NCBI GenBank assembly: GCA_022843125.1
Contig: JALHOG010000002.1
Span: 124,001 to 188,000 of the forward strand
Direction of reading: 5' to 3'
Length of the DNA: 64,000 nt
Origin: Ilumatobacteraceae bacterium
GTDB lineage: Bacteria; Actinomycetota; Acidimicrobiia; Acidimicrobiales; Ilumatobacteraceae
Of the stretch, positions 43,387 through 51,732 are shown one piece after another; position 1 is the first letter of the stretch; every line of letters starts with the position of its first letter. The notes beneath the pieces were generated by a model. It did not search any database. It had not been told where the DNA came from and was given only the letters and a program-made list of their open reading frames with translations. The translations under genes and the position numbers were made by a program.

Positions 43387-44193
43387 ATGTCGTTCGCCAA
43401 CAACCTCGAGTGCGAGGGTCGCGTCGCCATCGTCACCGGCGCCAGCCGGGGCATCGGCGCGGCGATCGCCGAGCGGCTCGCCGCCGCCGGCGCTCTGGTC
43501 GCGTGCTCGGCACGCACGATCGAGCCGGTCGACAGGTACGAGGGGTCGTTGCAGGAGACGGTCGCCCGGATCACCGCCGCAGGCGGGGCGGCGATCCCGA
43601 TCCGGTGCGACCTCGCGCAGCCGGATGACCGAGCCGCGCTCGTCGAGCAGACCGTCGCCGAGCTCGGCCCGGTCGACATCCTCGTGAACAACGGTGCGAT
43701 CACGTACTACATGCCGTTCACCGAGTTCACCGACAAGCGCTTCCGGCTGATGTTCGAGGTCCAGGTGCGGGCCCCGTACGAGCTCGCCCAGCTCGTCGTG
43801 CCCGGCATGGCCGAGCGCGGCGAAGGATGGATCCTGAACATCTCGAGCCGAGCTGGCGTCCACCCCGTGGGTCCGCCCTTCAATCCGGTGTACCGAGAGT
43901 GGGGGTTCTCGGTGTACGGCATGGTCAAGGCGGCGCTCGACCGGTTCTCCACCGGCCTGGCGGCTGAGCTCCACGTCGACGGGATCCGCGTCAACTCACT
44001 GGCGCCGTGGGACAACGTGGCCACACCCGGCGCCAGCACGCACGACCTCGTCGACCAGTTCGCTCTGGAGGACGTGTCGATCATTGCGGAGGCGGCGCTC
44101 GCGCTGTGTTCGGGGCCTCTCGAACTCACCGGCAACGTGGCCTACAGCCAACCGCTCCTGGCTCAGCTCCAGCGGCGCCCACCGGCGAGCTGA
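43387..44193 (+). CDS. Short-chain dehydrogenase/reductase (SDR)
   Basis: The product has 268 residues. Cofactor motif TGASRGIG, NNGA in place of NNAG, catalytic region LNISSRAGVHP and YGMVK. The ATG is fixed by GAGGAG 5 bases upstream; an earlier start would add mostly charged residues not seen in the family. With the crotonase it forms a hydratase/dehydrogenase pair for one beta-oxidation turn. Stop codon shared in a hairpin with the opposite acyl-CoA dehydrogenase gene. Confidence 0.88.
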   Translation: MSFANNLECEGRVAIVTGASRGIGAAIAERLAAAGALVACSARTIEPVDRYEGSLQETVARITAAGGAAIPIRCDLAQPDDRAALVEQTVAELGPVDILVNNGAITYYMPFTEFTDKRFRLMFEVQVRAPYELAQLVVPGMAERGEGWILNISSRAGVHPVGPPFNPVYREWGFSVYGMVKAALDRFSTGLAAELHVDGIRVNSLAPWDNVATPGASTHDLVDQFALEDVSIIAEAALALCSGPLELTGNVAYSQPLLAQLQRRPPAS

Positions 44194-44207
44194 CGGCGCC
44201 GGTCAGC
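44189..44207. terminator. Short hairpin holding two convergent stops
   Basis: GCTGAC (44189-44194) pairs with GTCAGC (44202-44207), with GGCGCCG between. Both convergent TGA stops lie in the arms. Confidence 0.4.
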
Positions 44208-45117
44208 CGGCTGCGCGGAAGTCGGGCACGCGGGGAACCCCGCCCGCCGCGATCAATCGCCGACCGAGCTCGGGCGTGAGTTGTTCGTGGCCGCCGAGCA
44301 GGGTGTCGAGCAGGAGCCCGCGCCGGACCCACTGCTGGAAGCCGTGCTCGGCGGTGAACGCGATGCCGCCGTGGACCTGGAAGCAGTGCGTCGACGCGGC
44401 GGTCTGGGCGCGCCCGCCGAGGCACTTCGCAGCGATCGCGAGCGTGGTGCCGTCAGGCCCGCCGTGATGCTCCCACGCAGCGGCGGTTGCAGCGCTCGCT
44501 GCGGCGGTGGCGATCTTGGCGTCGGCGAGCCGATGCTTCACCGCCTGGAACGATCCGATCGGACGCCCGTACTGCTGCCGTTCGACGACGTAGGCGACCG
44601 TGTCGGCGAGCATCTGATCGGCGGCACCGACCATCTGCGACGCAAGGGCGCGGCGACCTGCGGCCAGCGCACGTTCGGCGGACGTCGCGTCGGCAACGAC
44701 GTCACCAGCGACGGTCACGGTGGCGCGCTGCGCCCCGAGCGCCGGGTCGAACCCGCCGGCTGGCGCCAGCGTCACCGTGCCGGCCGGTGCCGATCGGACC
44801 GAGTCGTCGGTGAGCCAGACGAACCGGCTGGCGCGGCTCGCACCTGCGAGCACGACGCCGTCGTGGATGACGGCGGTCGAGGCGTCGGCCGCGAGGCCGG
44901 CGCCCCACAGCACGGCGAGGTCGGCAGCAGGCGCGGCGGAGCGCGCCGCTCCCGCCTCCTCGGCCAGGACGGTGATCGCTGCGGCTGCATCGGCGTCGAC
45001 CAGGTCGTTCCAGCCCTCGTCGAGCAGAGCGCCCACGATGCCGTCTGGGGTGTCCGCATCGATCGCGTGGCGCAGTGATGAGCGGACCAGTGCGAGCTCG
45101 TCGTTGTCGAACGCCAT
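44203..45117 (-). CDS. Acyl-CoA dehydrogenase, short subunit
   Basis: From ATG 45117 the product has 304 residues, shorter than a normal acyl-CoA dehydrogenase. The N-terminal half is degenerate, but VERQQYGRPIGSFQAVKHRL and STHCFQVHGGIAFTAEHGFQ are the FAD-side and C-terminal blocks typical of the second subunit of heterotetrameric enzymes such as ChsE1-ChsE2. Its ATG overlaps the stop of the partner at 45117 by one base (TGATG), so a 1:1 complex is likely. Confidence 0.85.
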   Translation of the reverse strand: MAFDNDELALVRSSLRHAIDADTPDGIVGALLDEGWNDLVDADAAAAITVLAEEAGAARSAAPAADLAVLWGAGLAADASTAVIHDGVVLAGASRASRFVWLTDDSVRSAPAGTVTLAPAGGFDPALGAQRATVTVAGDVVADATSAERALAAGRRALASQMVGAADQMLADTVAYVVERQQYGRPIGSFQAVKHRLADAKIATAAASAATAAAWEHHGGPDGTTLAIAAKCLGGRAQTAASTHCFQVHGGIAFTAEHGFQQWVRRGLLLDTLLGGHEQLTPELGRRLIAAGGVPRVPDFRAAG

Positions 45118-46286
45118 CAGCGTGCCCTCGGCAGTCCGAGCAGGCGCTCGGCCACGAGGTCGCGCTGGACCTCGATCGCGCCGCCGTAGATCGTGGTGAT
45201 CCGCGAGTACGCCCAACGGCGGCGCCACAGCTCCGCATACTCGTCGGCCGGGCCGGCGAGCTCGAGTCGTGGATACAGCAGCCGGCGGGCAGCTTCGGTC
45301 ATCGTCTGCTCGGCGGCGGACATCAGCACCTTGTCGATCGAGATCGCCGGGCCGAGGTCGTTGCCGAGCGCCAACTCGCCGATCGTGTCGCGCGCCTGTG
45401 CGCGCAACGCCAGCACCGCGAGATACGCATCGCCGAGCACACCGTCGGCCCCTGGCCCGAACTCGTCGGCGTGGTCCTGCACGAGCTCGGTGAGGAGGCT
45501 GTGCATGTCGGCTTGACGGCACCACGCGTACGCGCCGCGCTCGAACTGCATCAGGTACATCACGACCGCCCAGCCCTTGCCGACCTCGCCGATGACGTGG
45601 CTGGCGGGCACGTAGACCTCGTCGAGGAAGATCTCGCTCGTGTCGCAGCGGTCGTTGCCGAGCAGGGTCGGCACCACGCGGACGCCCTCGGCCTTCAGGT
45701 CGACCCAGAACATCGTGAGGCCGCGGTAGCCACTGTCGGCGTCGCCGGTCCGGGCGAGCAGGCAGCTCCACGAGGCGATGTGCGCGTTGCTGCTCCACAT
45801 CTTCTGACCGGTGAGCCGGAAACCGTCGCCGTCGGGAACTGCCTTGGTGCGCAACGACGCGAGGTCGCTGCCGGCGTCAGGCTCGGAGAAGCCCTGGCTC
45901 CACACCTCGTCGCCGCGCACACCCGCCGGAACGTGATCGACGGCGAGGTGAGGCGCGAACCGGTTCAGCATCGGAGCGATGATCTCGACCGCTCCGAGGA
46001 TGTGGGGGTAGACGTAGCCGGCGTGCGAGAGCTCCTCGGCGACCACGTACCGGTGGACCGGCGAGCCGCCGAGCCCACCCACCTCGACCGGCCAGCCGAG
46101 CCGGTTCCAGCCGTCGTCCCACAGCATCCGCTGCAGGGGGCGGAAGCGCTCGTACTCGTCGTCGAGGGCTTCGGGATATTCGTGTCGGAAGGGCTCGAGA
46201 TCGACCTGGTGCGCGGTCATCCACGCCCGGGCTGCCTCGGCGGTGTGATCCCATGTCGCATGGGGATCGGGTGCCATGACGTCCAT
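45117..46286 (-). CDS. Acyl-CoA dehydrogenase, partner subunit
   Basis: From ATG 46286 the product has 389 residues; ATG 46277 is an alternative. It has WSQGFSEPDAGSDLASLRTK, FRLTGQKMWSSNAHIASWSC and the C-terminal TIYGGAIEVQRDLVAERLLG. Gly stands at the medium-chain Glu position. TACGGT lies 8 bases before ATG 46286. With the coupled 44203-45117 gene it most likely forms an alpha2beta2 enzyme acting on sterol-like side-chain CoA esters (inference from steroid systems). Confidence 0.9.
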   Translation of the reverse strand: MDVMAPDPHATWDHTAEAARAWMTAHQVDLEPFRHEYPEALDDEYERFRPLQRMLWDDGWNRLGWPVEVGGLGGSPVHRYVVAEELSHAGYVYPHILGAVEIIAPMLNRFAPHLAVDHVPAGVRGDEVWSQGFSEPDAGSDLASLRTKAVPDGDGFRLTGQKMWSSNAHIASWSCLLARTGDADSGYRGLTMFWVDLKAEGVRVVPTLLGNDRCDTSEIFLDEVYVPASHVIGEVGKGWAVVMYLMQFERGAYAWCRQADMHSLLTELVQDHADEFGPGADGVLGDAYLAVLALRAQARDTIGELALGNDLGPAISIDKVLMSAAEQTMTEAARRLLYPRLELAGPADEYAELWRRRWAYSRITTIYGGAIEVQRDLVAERLLGLPRAR

Positions 46287-46294
46287 CGGTTCGA

Positions 46295-46333
46295 ACCGTA
46301 GCGTGCCGGACAACGGACTCGACAGTTGTGTCA
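46295..46333. promoter_or_regulatory. Leaderless -10 box and degenerate TGAC/GTCA palindrome
   Basis: On the minus strand TACGGT (46295-46300) lies 8 bases from ATG 46286. Further upstream CGACAGTTGTGTCA (46320-46333) keeps the N6 spacing of the TGAC-N6-GTCA sites, with one half-site changed (CGAC). It lies between divergent acyl-CoA dehydrogenase and thioesterase genes. Confidence 0.4.
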
Positions 46334-46397
46334 AGTTTTCCGGGACGGGGTCACACCCGGTTCGCACGCGCCCCACGATCTGCGTCAACGTGGGTGC

Positions 46398-47012
46398 ATG
46401 ACCGACGCATCGCCTCCCGATCCGTGGCACCAGCGACCACCGCTCCACTGGGACGGTGGTGCCGCTTACGGGCCGTATCTCGTCGCGATGCGCGAGCTGC
46501 AGGACCTGGCCGGCGGTACGAACCCGCCTACCGAGGTGCTCGGCGCAGCGGCCGAGCGGCTGGCGGAGCTCGCCGATCTGCTCCGGCCGTACCGGTGCGG
46601 GGAGGCCGAGCTGATCCCCGGACGTCGGCACGATCTCCCGGGCCGGGGCCACCCGTTCCTCCCGCCGGTCGTGTACACCGAGTCCACCGATGACCTGCTG
46701 CGGGGGGCCGTTCGGTTCTCGCAGTTCCACCTGGGCGGGAACGGCGCCGCCCACGGTGGCGCGGTGCCGCTCCTGTTCGACGAGGTGATGGGACACGCGG
46801 CCAACCTCGGCGGCAGGCCGATCGCTCGGACGGCGTACCTCCACGTGAACTATCGCTCGATCACACCGATCGACGCCGATCTGGTGATCGAGGTGAGCGT
46901 CGACCGTCAGGAGGGTCGCAAGCGGTTCGTCACGGGCCGGCTGTTCCACGGCGAGCGGCTCGTCAGCGACGCGGAGGGCCTCTTCGTGATGCTGCTGCCC
47001 GGCCAGCCCTGA
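46398..47012 (+). CDS. PaaI-like hotdog-fold thioesterase
   Basis: The product has 204 residues. The hotdog helix is HLGGNGAAHGGAVPLLFDEV followed by MGHAANLGG, the classic PaaI GAAHGG...DE motif. ATAYLHVNYR-like strands follow (TAYLHVNYRSITPIDADLVI). It would hydrolyse acyl-CoAs. ATG 46398 is preferred; the upstream frame is not protein-like. The P450 gene lies about 100 bases downstream in the same direction. Confidence 0.85.
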   Translation: MTDASPPDPWHQRPPLHWDGGAAYGPYLVAMRELQDLAGGTNPPTEVLGAAAERLAELADLLRPYRCGEAELIPGRRHDLPGRGHPFLPPVVYTESTDDLLRGAVRFSQFHLGGNGAAHGGAVPLLFDEVMGHAANLGGRPIARTAYLHVNYRSITPIDADLVIEVSVDRQEGRKRFVTGRLFHGERLVSDAEGLFVMLLPGQP

Positions 47013-47051
47013 GCCGCTGTGGCCGCTGTGGCGGGTGCGGGGGTGAATGCG

Positions 47052-47057
47052 TATGAT
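47052..47057 (+). promoter_or_regulatory. Possible -10 box of the P450 gene
   Basis: TATGAT close to the consensus TATAAT, about 53 bases before GTG 47110; a clear -35 box is not seen. Confidence 0.35.
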
Positions 47058-47109
47058 GAATCAACTGTTCCGGGGGACGGAGCAACGCTCACGCGATGGA
47101 GGGGAAGAC

Positions 47110-48345
47110 GTGCGAGACGATGTGAAGGTCGTGCCCTATGCCGACATGAGCCCGGAGCTCCGGGCGATGATCGCCTACGAGGGCAACCATGCGCTCGACA
47201 CACAGTGCCCGTACAACGACTTCGCGCGGGTGCAGCGTGAGACGCCGGTCGTTCGCTGGGAGATGGGTGTCGGTTTCTTCACGATGGCCGACATCGTGGC
47301 TGCCGGCAACCACCCGTCGCTGGTGTCGGCCGAGCCGAATTCCGGCGAGGCGTTCGGCATGGGGAGCGCCGAACCGCTGATCCCGCTCCACATCGACGGC
47401 GACCTCCACCGCCGTTACCGCAAGCTGATCGACCCGCTGCTCGCACCGCGCAAGGTCGCGGGGCTCGAGGAGGGCTTCCGGCAGATGACCGACGAGATCA
47501 TCGACGGCTTCATCGACCGGGGGCGCGTCGAGTTCTTCTCCGAGTTCGCCGATCCGCTCCCGGCGCGGATGTTCATGCAGCTGTTCGGCGCGCCGGCCGA
47601 GGACCTCGCGTTCTTCGTCGAACGCAAGGACGCGATCCTCAAGGCCGAAGGTGCCACCATGCAGGAACGTGAGGTCGTCGGGCGTGCTGCGGGCGACGGC
47701 CTGCGCGCCCGCCTGCGCGAGATCGTCGCCGAGCGGCGTTCCGGCGCTGCCGACGGCAGCGACCTGATCGCCGAGTTCCTCACCTGGGAGATCGACGGCG
47801 ACCGTCTCACCGACGACGACATCGTCAACATCATGCACCTGTTCGTGATCGCCGGGCTCGACACCGTCGCGTCGACGATCTCGTGCCTGATCGCCTGGCT
47901 CGCCGGCCACCCCGAGGAGCGCCACCGCGTGATGGCCGACCCGGCGCTGGTGGCACCGATGGTCGAGGAGCTGATGCGCCTCGAGAGCCCGGTCCCGTCG
48001 AGCGGCGTGCGGTGGGCGATCGAGGACTGCGAGATCAACGGTGTGCCGGTGAACAAGGGCGAGATGGTCTACCTGTGCTGGGGTGCCGGCAACGTCGACC
48101 CGGCTGTGTTCACCGATCCGTTGACGGTCGACTTCCACCGCGAGGCCAACCGGCACATCGCGTTCGCGGCCGGGCGGCACCGGTGCCTCGGTTCCCACCT
48201 GGCTCGGCTCGAGCTGCGATGCGCGATCGACCAGTTCCATCGCCGCGTCGCCGACTACGAGATCGCACCGGGCGAAGAGGTCCAGTACAAGTTCGAGGGC
48301 GTGCGTCACGCATCGCACCTGCCGCTGGTCTTCACACCACGCTGA
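47110..48345 (+). CDS. Cytochrome P450
   Basis: From GTG 47110 the protein has 411 residues. Heme-binding motif FAAGRHRCLGSHLARLELR (FxxGxxxCxG), I-helix VIAGLDTVAST with the AGxDT oxygen-activating pair, and K-helix ELMR (ExxR). The start is fixed by GGAGGGG just upstream. Soluble bacterial class I enzyme needing a ferredoxin and reductase; the CxxHxxC ferredoxin at 8023 is the only candidate here. Substrate unknown; steroid or terpene hydroxylation would fit the context. Confidence 0.93.
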   Translation: MRDDVKVVPYADMSPELRAMIAYEGNHALDTQCPYNDFARVQRETPVVRWEMGVGFFTMADIVAAGNHPSLVSAEPNSGEAFGMGSAEPLIPLHIDGDLHRRYRKLIDPLLAPRKVAGLEEGFRQMTDEIIDGFIDRGRVEFFSEFADPLPARMFMQLFGAPAEDLAFFVERKDAILKAEGATMQEREVVGRAAGDGLRARLREIVAERRSGAADGSDLIAEFLTWEIDGDRLTDDDIVNIMHLFVIAGLDTVASTISCLIAWLAGHPEERHRVMADPALVAPMVEELMRLESPVPSSGVRWAIEDCEINGVPVNKGEMVYLCWGAGNVDPAVFTDPLTVDFHREANRHIAFAAGRHRCLGSHLARLELRCAIDQFHRRVADYEIAPGEEVQYKFEGVRHASHLPLVFTPR

Positions 48346-48355
48346 GGCCCGCTGC

Positions 48356-49075
48356 TCACCCGGCGCGGCGTCGGTCGATGCCCCCGAGCTGCCGGCTGAG
48401 GCGCCGTGCTGCATCGGTCTCGCGCTGGACCGCGGACGAAACGTCGACGCCCTCGCGCAGGAGTCGTTTGGCCTCGACCAGCGCAGCGAGTGGGCGCCGC
48501 GCGATCTCGGCCGCCGCTGTGCGTGCGACGGCGCGCACCTCGTCGGCCGGGACGGCATGCGCGGCGAGCCCGATCCGTTCCGCCTCGCGCCCGTCCAACC
48601 AGCGGGCCGTCAGGATGAGCTCGGCCGCTCGTTGCGCCCCGACGCAGCGGGCGAGCAGCACCGAGCTCCCCGCCTCCGGTGCCGTGCCGAGCGCGGTGAA
48701 GGGGAAGCGGATGCGAGCATCCTCGGCGGTGACGACGACGTCGCAGTGCAGCAGCAGGGTTGCACCGAACCCGACTGCGACGCCGTGCACGCCGGCGAGC
48801 AGCGGTGTGCCCATCGTCGACAGCACCTCGATGAGCGGGAAGAACGCAGACCCGAAGTCCTCCTCGTTGCCGGCGGCGAGGGCGTCGAGATCGACCCCGC
48901 TCGAAAACGCCGTGCCTGCACCCTCGATCAGCACCGCATTCACGGCCGGGTCGGTGTCGAGCGCACAGAGCGCATCGGCCAGTGCGGAGTACCCCTCGGC
49001 GGTGAATGCATTGAGCCGATCGGAGCGGTCGAGCGTGACGATGCCGACCGCCCCGTCGATGTCAACACGGAGCAT
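48356..49075 (-). CDS. Enoyl-CoA hydratase/isomerase (crotonase) family protein
   Basis: The product has 239 residues, with EGAGTAFSSGVDLDALAAGN and GVHGVAVGFGATLLLHCDVV. The Glu144 position is IRFPFTALG (Phe), while GTAPEAGSSV keeps a Glu near 164. The start lies only 24 bases from the divergent CaiB gene, and TACGGT (49082-49087) sits 6 bases before this ATG. The long upstream readings of this frame overlap another gene and are rejected. Confidence 0.84.
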   Translation of the reverse strand: MLRVDIDGAVGIVTLDRSDRLNAFTAEGYSALADALCALDTDPAVNAVLIEGAGTAFSSGVDLDALAAGNEEDFGSAFFPLIEVLSTMGTPLLAGVHGVAVGFGATLLLHCDVVVTAEDARIRFPFTALGTAPEAGSSVLLARCVGAQRAAELILTARWLDGREAERIGLAAHAVPADEVRAVARTAAAEIARRPLAALVEAKRLLREGVDVSSAVQRETDAARRLSRQLGGIDRRRAG

Positions 49076-49081
49076 GCGGGG

Positions 49082-49091
49082 ACCGTACCGT
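49082..49091. promoter_or_regulatory. Overlapping divergent leaderless promoters in 24 bases
   Basis: Minus-strand TACGGT (49082-49087) is 6 bases before ATG 49075, and plus-strand TACCGT (49086-49091) is 8 bases before GTG 49100. The two boxes overlap. Both genes must therefore have -35 elements inside each other. Confidence 0.5.
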
Positions 49092-49099
49092 ACGGAGTC

Positions 49100-50314
49100 G
49101 TGCACGAGTTGGGCGTCGCCGATCTGTCGCTCGATCACTCGCGTGCGGCCGATCTGTGGGCGGCGTCCGGCGCCCAGTGGCTGACCGACCATCGCGTCGA
49201 GGTGCCGGGCGCCCTCGTGCGCCGCGTGCTCGGCCTCGTTCGCGACCTCGACGCGCACGGGGCCGGACTGGCCGGGATCGTGCCGGCGGAGGGTCTCGGC
49301 CTGCTCGCCGAGCGGTCGGCGACGATGGGTCTCACGGCGTCTGGCCGCACCAGCTGCGGTGGCGCGACGCGGCTCGTGCGCGCTGCCGACGGATGGTTCG
49401 CGTTGTCGCTCGCCCGCGACGACGACCACGCCTGTGTCCCGGCGTGGCTCGGGATCGACCCGCTGCGCGACGAGGACCCGTGGCCCACGATCGAGCGCGT
49501 CGCCGCCGACCGAACCGCTGCCGACCTGGTCGCGCAGGCCACGCTGCTCGGGCTGCCGTGTGCGGCCGCTGGTGAGACCGCCGAGGGTCGAGCGGTGATC
49601 GCCGAACGGCTGGGCCACCGCCCGGGGCGGCCGGTCGGCGACATCACCGTCGTCAGCCTCGCGTCGCTGTGGGCGGGGCCGCTGTGCGCCGATGTGCTCG
49701 CCCGGCTCGGTGCGCACGTGGTGACGGTCGAGAGCACCGGCCGACCCGATGGGGCGCGGGGAGCGCCGGCGTTCTTCGAGGCGTTGCACGGCCGGTCGGC
49801 GTCGGTCGAGCTCGATCTCGCGAGCGCCGAGGGTCGGCGTTCGCTGCTCGCGCTGCTCGGCACCGCAGACGTGGTGATCGAGGGCTCGCGACCACGAGCA
49901 CTCGAACAGATGGGCATCGACGCGCGGGAGGTCGCGGGGAGCGGCCCTGGGGTGTGGGTCTCGATCACGGGGCACGGGCGGTCGGCCGGAGCCCGCGACC
50001 GGGTCGGATTCGGTGACGACTGCGCCGTCGCCGGTGGTCTCGTCGGCCAGGGCGCTGCCGGACCCGTGTTCGTCGCCGATGCCGTCGCCGACCCGCTGGC
50101 CGGGCTCACGGCGGCGCACGCCGCGCTGTCGCTCGTCACGACCGGTGGCAGGTGGCTCGTCGATGTGGCGCTCGCGCGCGTCAGCCGATCGGTGTCGGGC
50201 GACTGGATCCCACGGACGCGCGACGCCGATCGCCCGGTGCCGCGCAGCGATCCGGGGGCGCCGATGCCGCTCGGTCGCGACACCGACGCCGTGCTCCGAT
50301 CGCTCCCGACCTGA
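49100..50314 (+). CDS. CaiB/BaiF family CoA transferase with rearranged domain order
   Basis: From GTG 49100 the protein has 404 residues. The normal N-terminal block of the family, LASLWAGPLCADVLARLGAH, begins only near residue 188. It is preceded by CGGATRLVRAADGWFALSLA and the following small-domain-like segment, which resembles the usual C-terminal half. The protein therefore looks circularly permuted. An Asp suited to catalysis may be in VGFGDDCAVAGGLVG. It presumably transfers CoA; the partner acid is unknown. Confidence 0.75.
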   Translation: MHELGVADLSLDHSRAADLWAASGAQWLTDHRVEVPGALVRRVLGLVRDLDAHGAGLAGIVPAEGLGLLAERSATMGLTASGRTSCGGATRLVRAADGWFALSLARDDDHACVPAWLGIDPLRDEDPWPTIERVAADRTAADLVAQATLLGLPCAAAGETAEGRAVIAERLGHRPGRPVGDITVVSLASLWAGPLCADVLARLGAHVVTVESTGRPDGARGAPAFFEALHGRSASVELDLASAEGRRSLLALLGTADVVIEGSRPRALEQMGIDAREVAGSGPGVWVSITGHGRSAGARDRVGFGDDCAVAGGLVGQGAAGPVFVADAVADPLAGLTAAHAALSLVTTGGRWLVDVALARVSRSVSGDWIPRTRDADRPVPRSDPGAPMPLGRDTDAVLRSLPT

Positions 50315-50343
50315 CAGCGGTCGAGGCGCGATCACCGGTCGCG

Positions 50344-51663
50344 TCAGCGGCGGGCGCGCTGGGCGGTCAGCTCGGTGTGGCGGGCGAACATCTGCGCTGC
50401 GTGCCGCTCGAGCTCGACCGGCACCTTCGGGAACAGCGGGAGGCCGTCGGTACGCGACGGCAGCGCCACGGTGGCGCTGCCGAACGCCGTCTCGGTGTCG
50501 CGCTGGTTGATCATGTGGAGCTCGATGTCGACGACCTTCTGGCCGTGCTCCTCGCGCTTCGCGACAACCTTCCCCGACATGAACTGGGTGTCACCCATGT
50601 AGTTGAACTTGCGGATCGAGTCCTCGAGGGCCACGATGCAGGCGTCGTCGCCGGCCCAGTCGGAAACGTGGTGGTAGAACCAGCACTGGCGCTGCACCCC
50701 GTAGTCGTAGGCCATCGGGTTGCCGATCGCCTTCGCCCATTCGGAGTCCCAGTGGAGGCGCTGGGCGACGTCCCAGACGCCCTGGCCGTTCTTGACGTAG
50801 AACGGCGCGATCCGCTGACGGTTCTTGTAGCCGATCCGCGACGACCGCAGGCCGTAGGGGACGAAGCCGTAGCCGCCGGCGTGGAACGCGATCATCTCGG
50901 TGATCGTGGTCGGGCCCTTCGCCATCGGGTCGAGCTCGTCGCCGACGTTGACGTCTTCCCAATAGCGCTTCTCGGCGCCGCGCGGTCCCTCCTGCGCGTA
51001 GATGGCGTCGATCCGCTCGTAGTCGGCGTCGGTGTAGTGCGCCGGTTCGATCTCGGCGTACTTGCCCTTGGAGCGCGACTTCTTGCGCTCGGTGAGGACG
51101 CGCAGGATGCGGTAGACGCCGAGCACCTCACCGAACTGGTTGACGGCGACATCGCGGCGAACCTGGATCACGGAACGGTCGGCGAACTCCGACTTCTTCA
51201 CGTCGAGCGTCTCCTCACCGGCGAAGGTGAAGATGCGGTCGCCCGGACGCAGCGGCCGGTACCACTCCCATGTGCCGCCCGAGACGAACACGTGGACGCC
51301 TCGGAACAGCGATTTGGTCTGCTTCTTGATCTCGTCGGGGATCGGGTCACCGAGCATCGGGGTCTTGATGTGCCCCATCTGGGTGCCGTGGCCGATCTGT
51401 GTGCCCCAGCGGGTCGCGACGCCGTAGTCCTCGGTGATGTAGAGCGGGTTGTCGTCCCCGGCGCCCATCGCCCAGTTGCGGAGTGCGTCGGCGGTGGCGA
51501 CGGAGTACAGCTCCTGCGCCTTGCTCGCGAGGTCGATGCCGAGCAGCACCTTGGCGCGTTCGATGTCGTCGTCGGTCAGCTCGTGCTCGAGCGCCTTCTG
51601 GAACTCCTTCTCGAGCTCTGCGTCGACCGTGAACGCGGCGTGTGCCTTGTCGGTGCCGGACAT
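50344..51663 (-). CDS. Tandem MaoC-like/FAS1-type acyl dehydratase
   Basis: The protein has 439 residues with two hotdog modules. The first half contains YGVATRWGTQIGHGTQMGHI and WEWYRPLRPGDRIFTFAGEE; the second half DVNVGDELDPMAKGPTTITE and FNYMGDTQFMSGKVVAKREE. This two-module build is that of MaoC-family 2-enoyl-CoA hydratases such as those of steroid catabolism. It would hydrate an enoyl-CoA. AGAGGAGAC precedes the ATG. A PPOX gene lies 69 bases upstream in the same direction. Confidence 0.85.
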   Translation of the reverse strand: MSGTDKAHAAFTVDAELEKEFQKALEHELTDDDIERAKVLLGIDLASKAQELYSVATADALRNWAMGAGDDNPLYITEDYGVATRWGTQIGHGTQMGHIKTPMLGDPIPDEIKKQTKSLFRGVHVFVSGGTWEWYRPLRPGDRIFTFAGEETLDVKKSEFADRSVIQVRRDVAVNQFGEVLGVYRILRVLTERKKSRSKGKYAEIEPAHYTDADYERIDAIYAQEGPRGAEKRYWEDVNVGDELDPMAKGPTTITEMIAFHAGGYGFVPYGLRSSRIGYKNRQRIAPFYVKNGQGVWDVAQRLHWDSEWAKAIGNPMAYDYGVQRQCWFYHHVSDWAGDDACIVALEDSIRKFNYMGDTQFMSGKVVAKREEHGQKVVDIELHMINQRDTETAFGSATVALPSRTDGLPLFPKVPVELERHAAQMFARHTELTAQRARR

Positions 51664-51732
51664 GGTGTCTCCTCTGGTGTCGGACGTCGTTGCGTCAGGA
51701 CGTCATGTGGACGGATTCGGTGTTGCGACGGG

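Noticed and set aside
45117-46949. Acyl-CoA dehydrogenase extended upstream to 46949
   Set aside because: The extra part is antisense to the PaaI-like thioesterase and is not family-like.
48356-50335. Crotonase extended to 50335
   Set aside because: The extension is antisense to the CaiB-like gene and rich in Arg and Gly; the crotonase starts at 49075 with a promoter box upstream.
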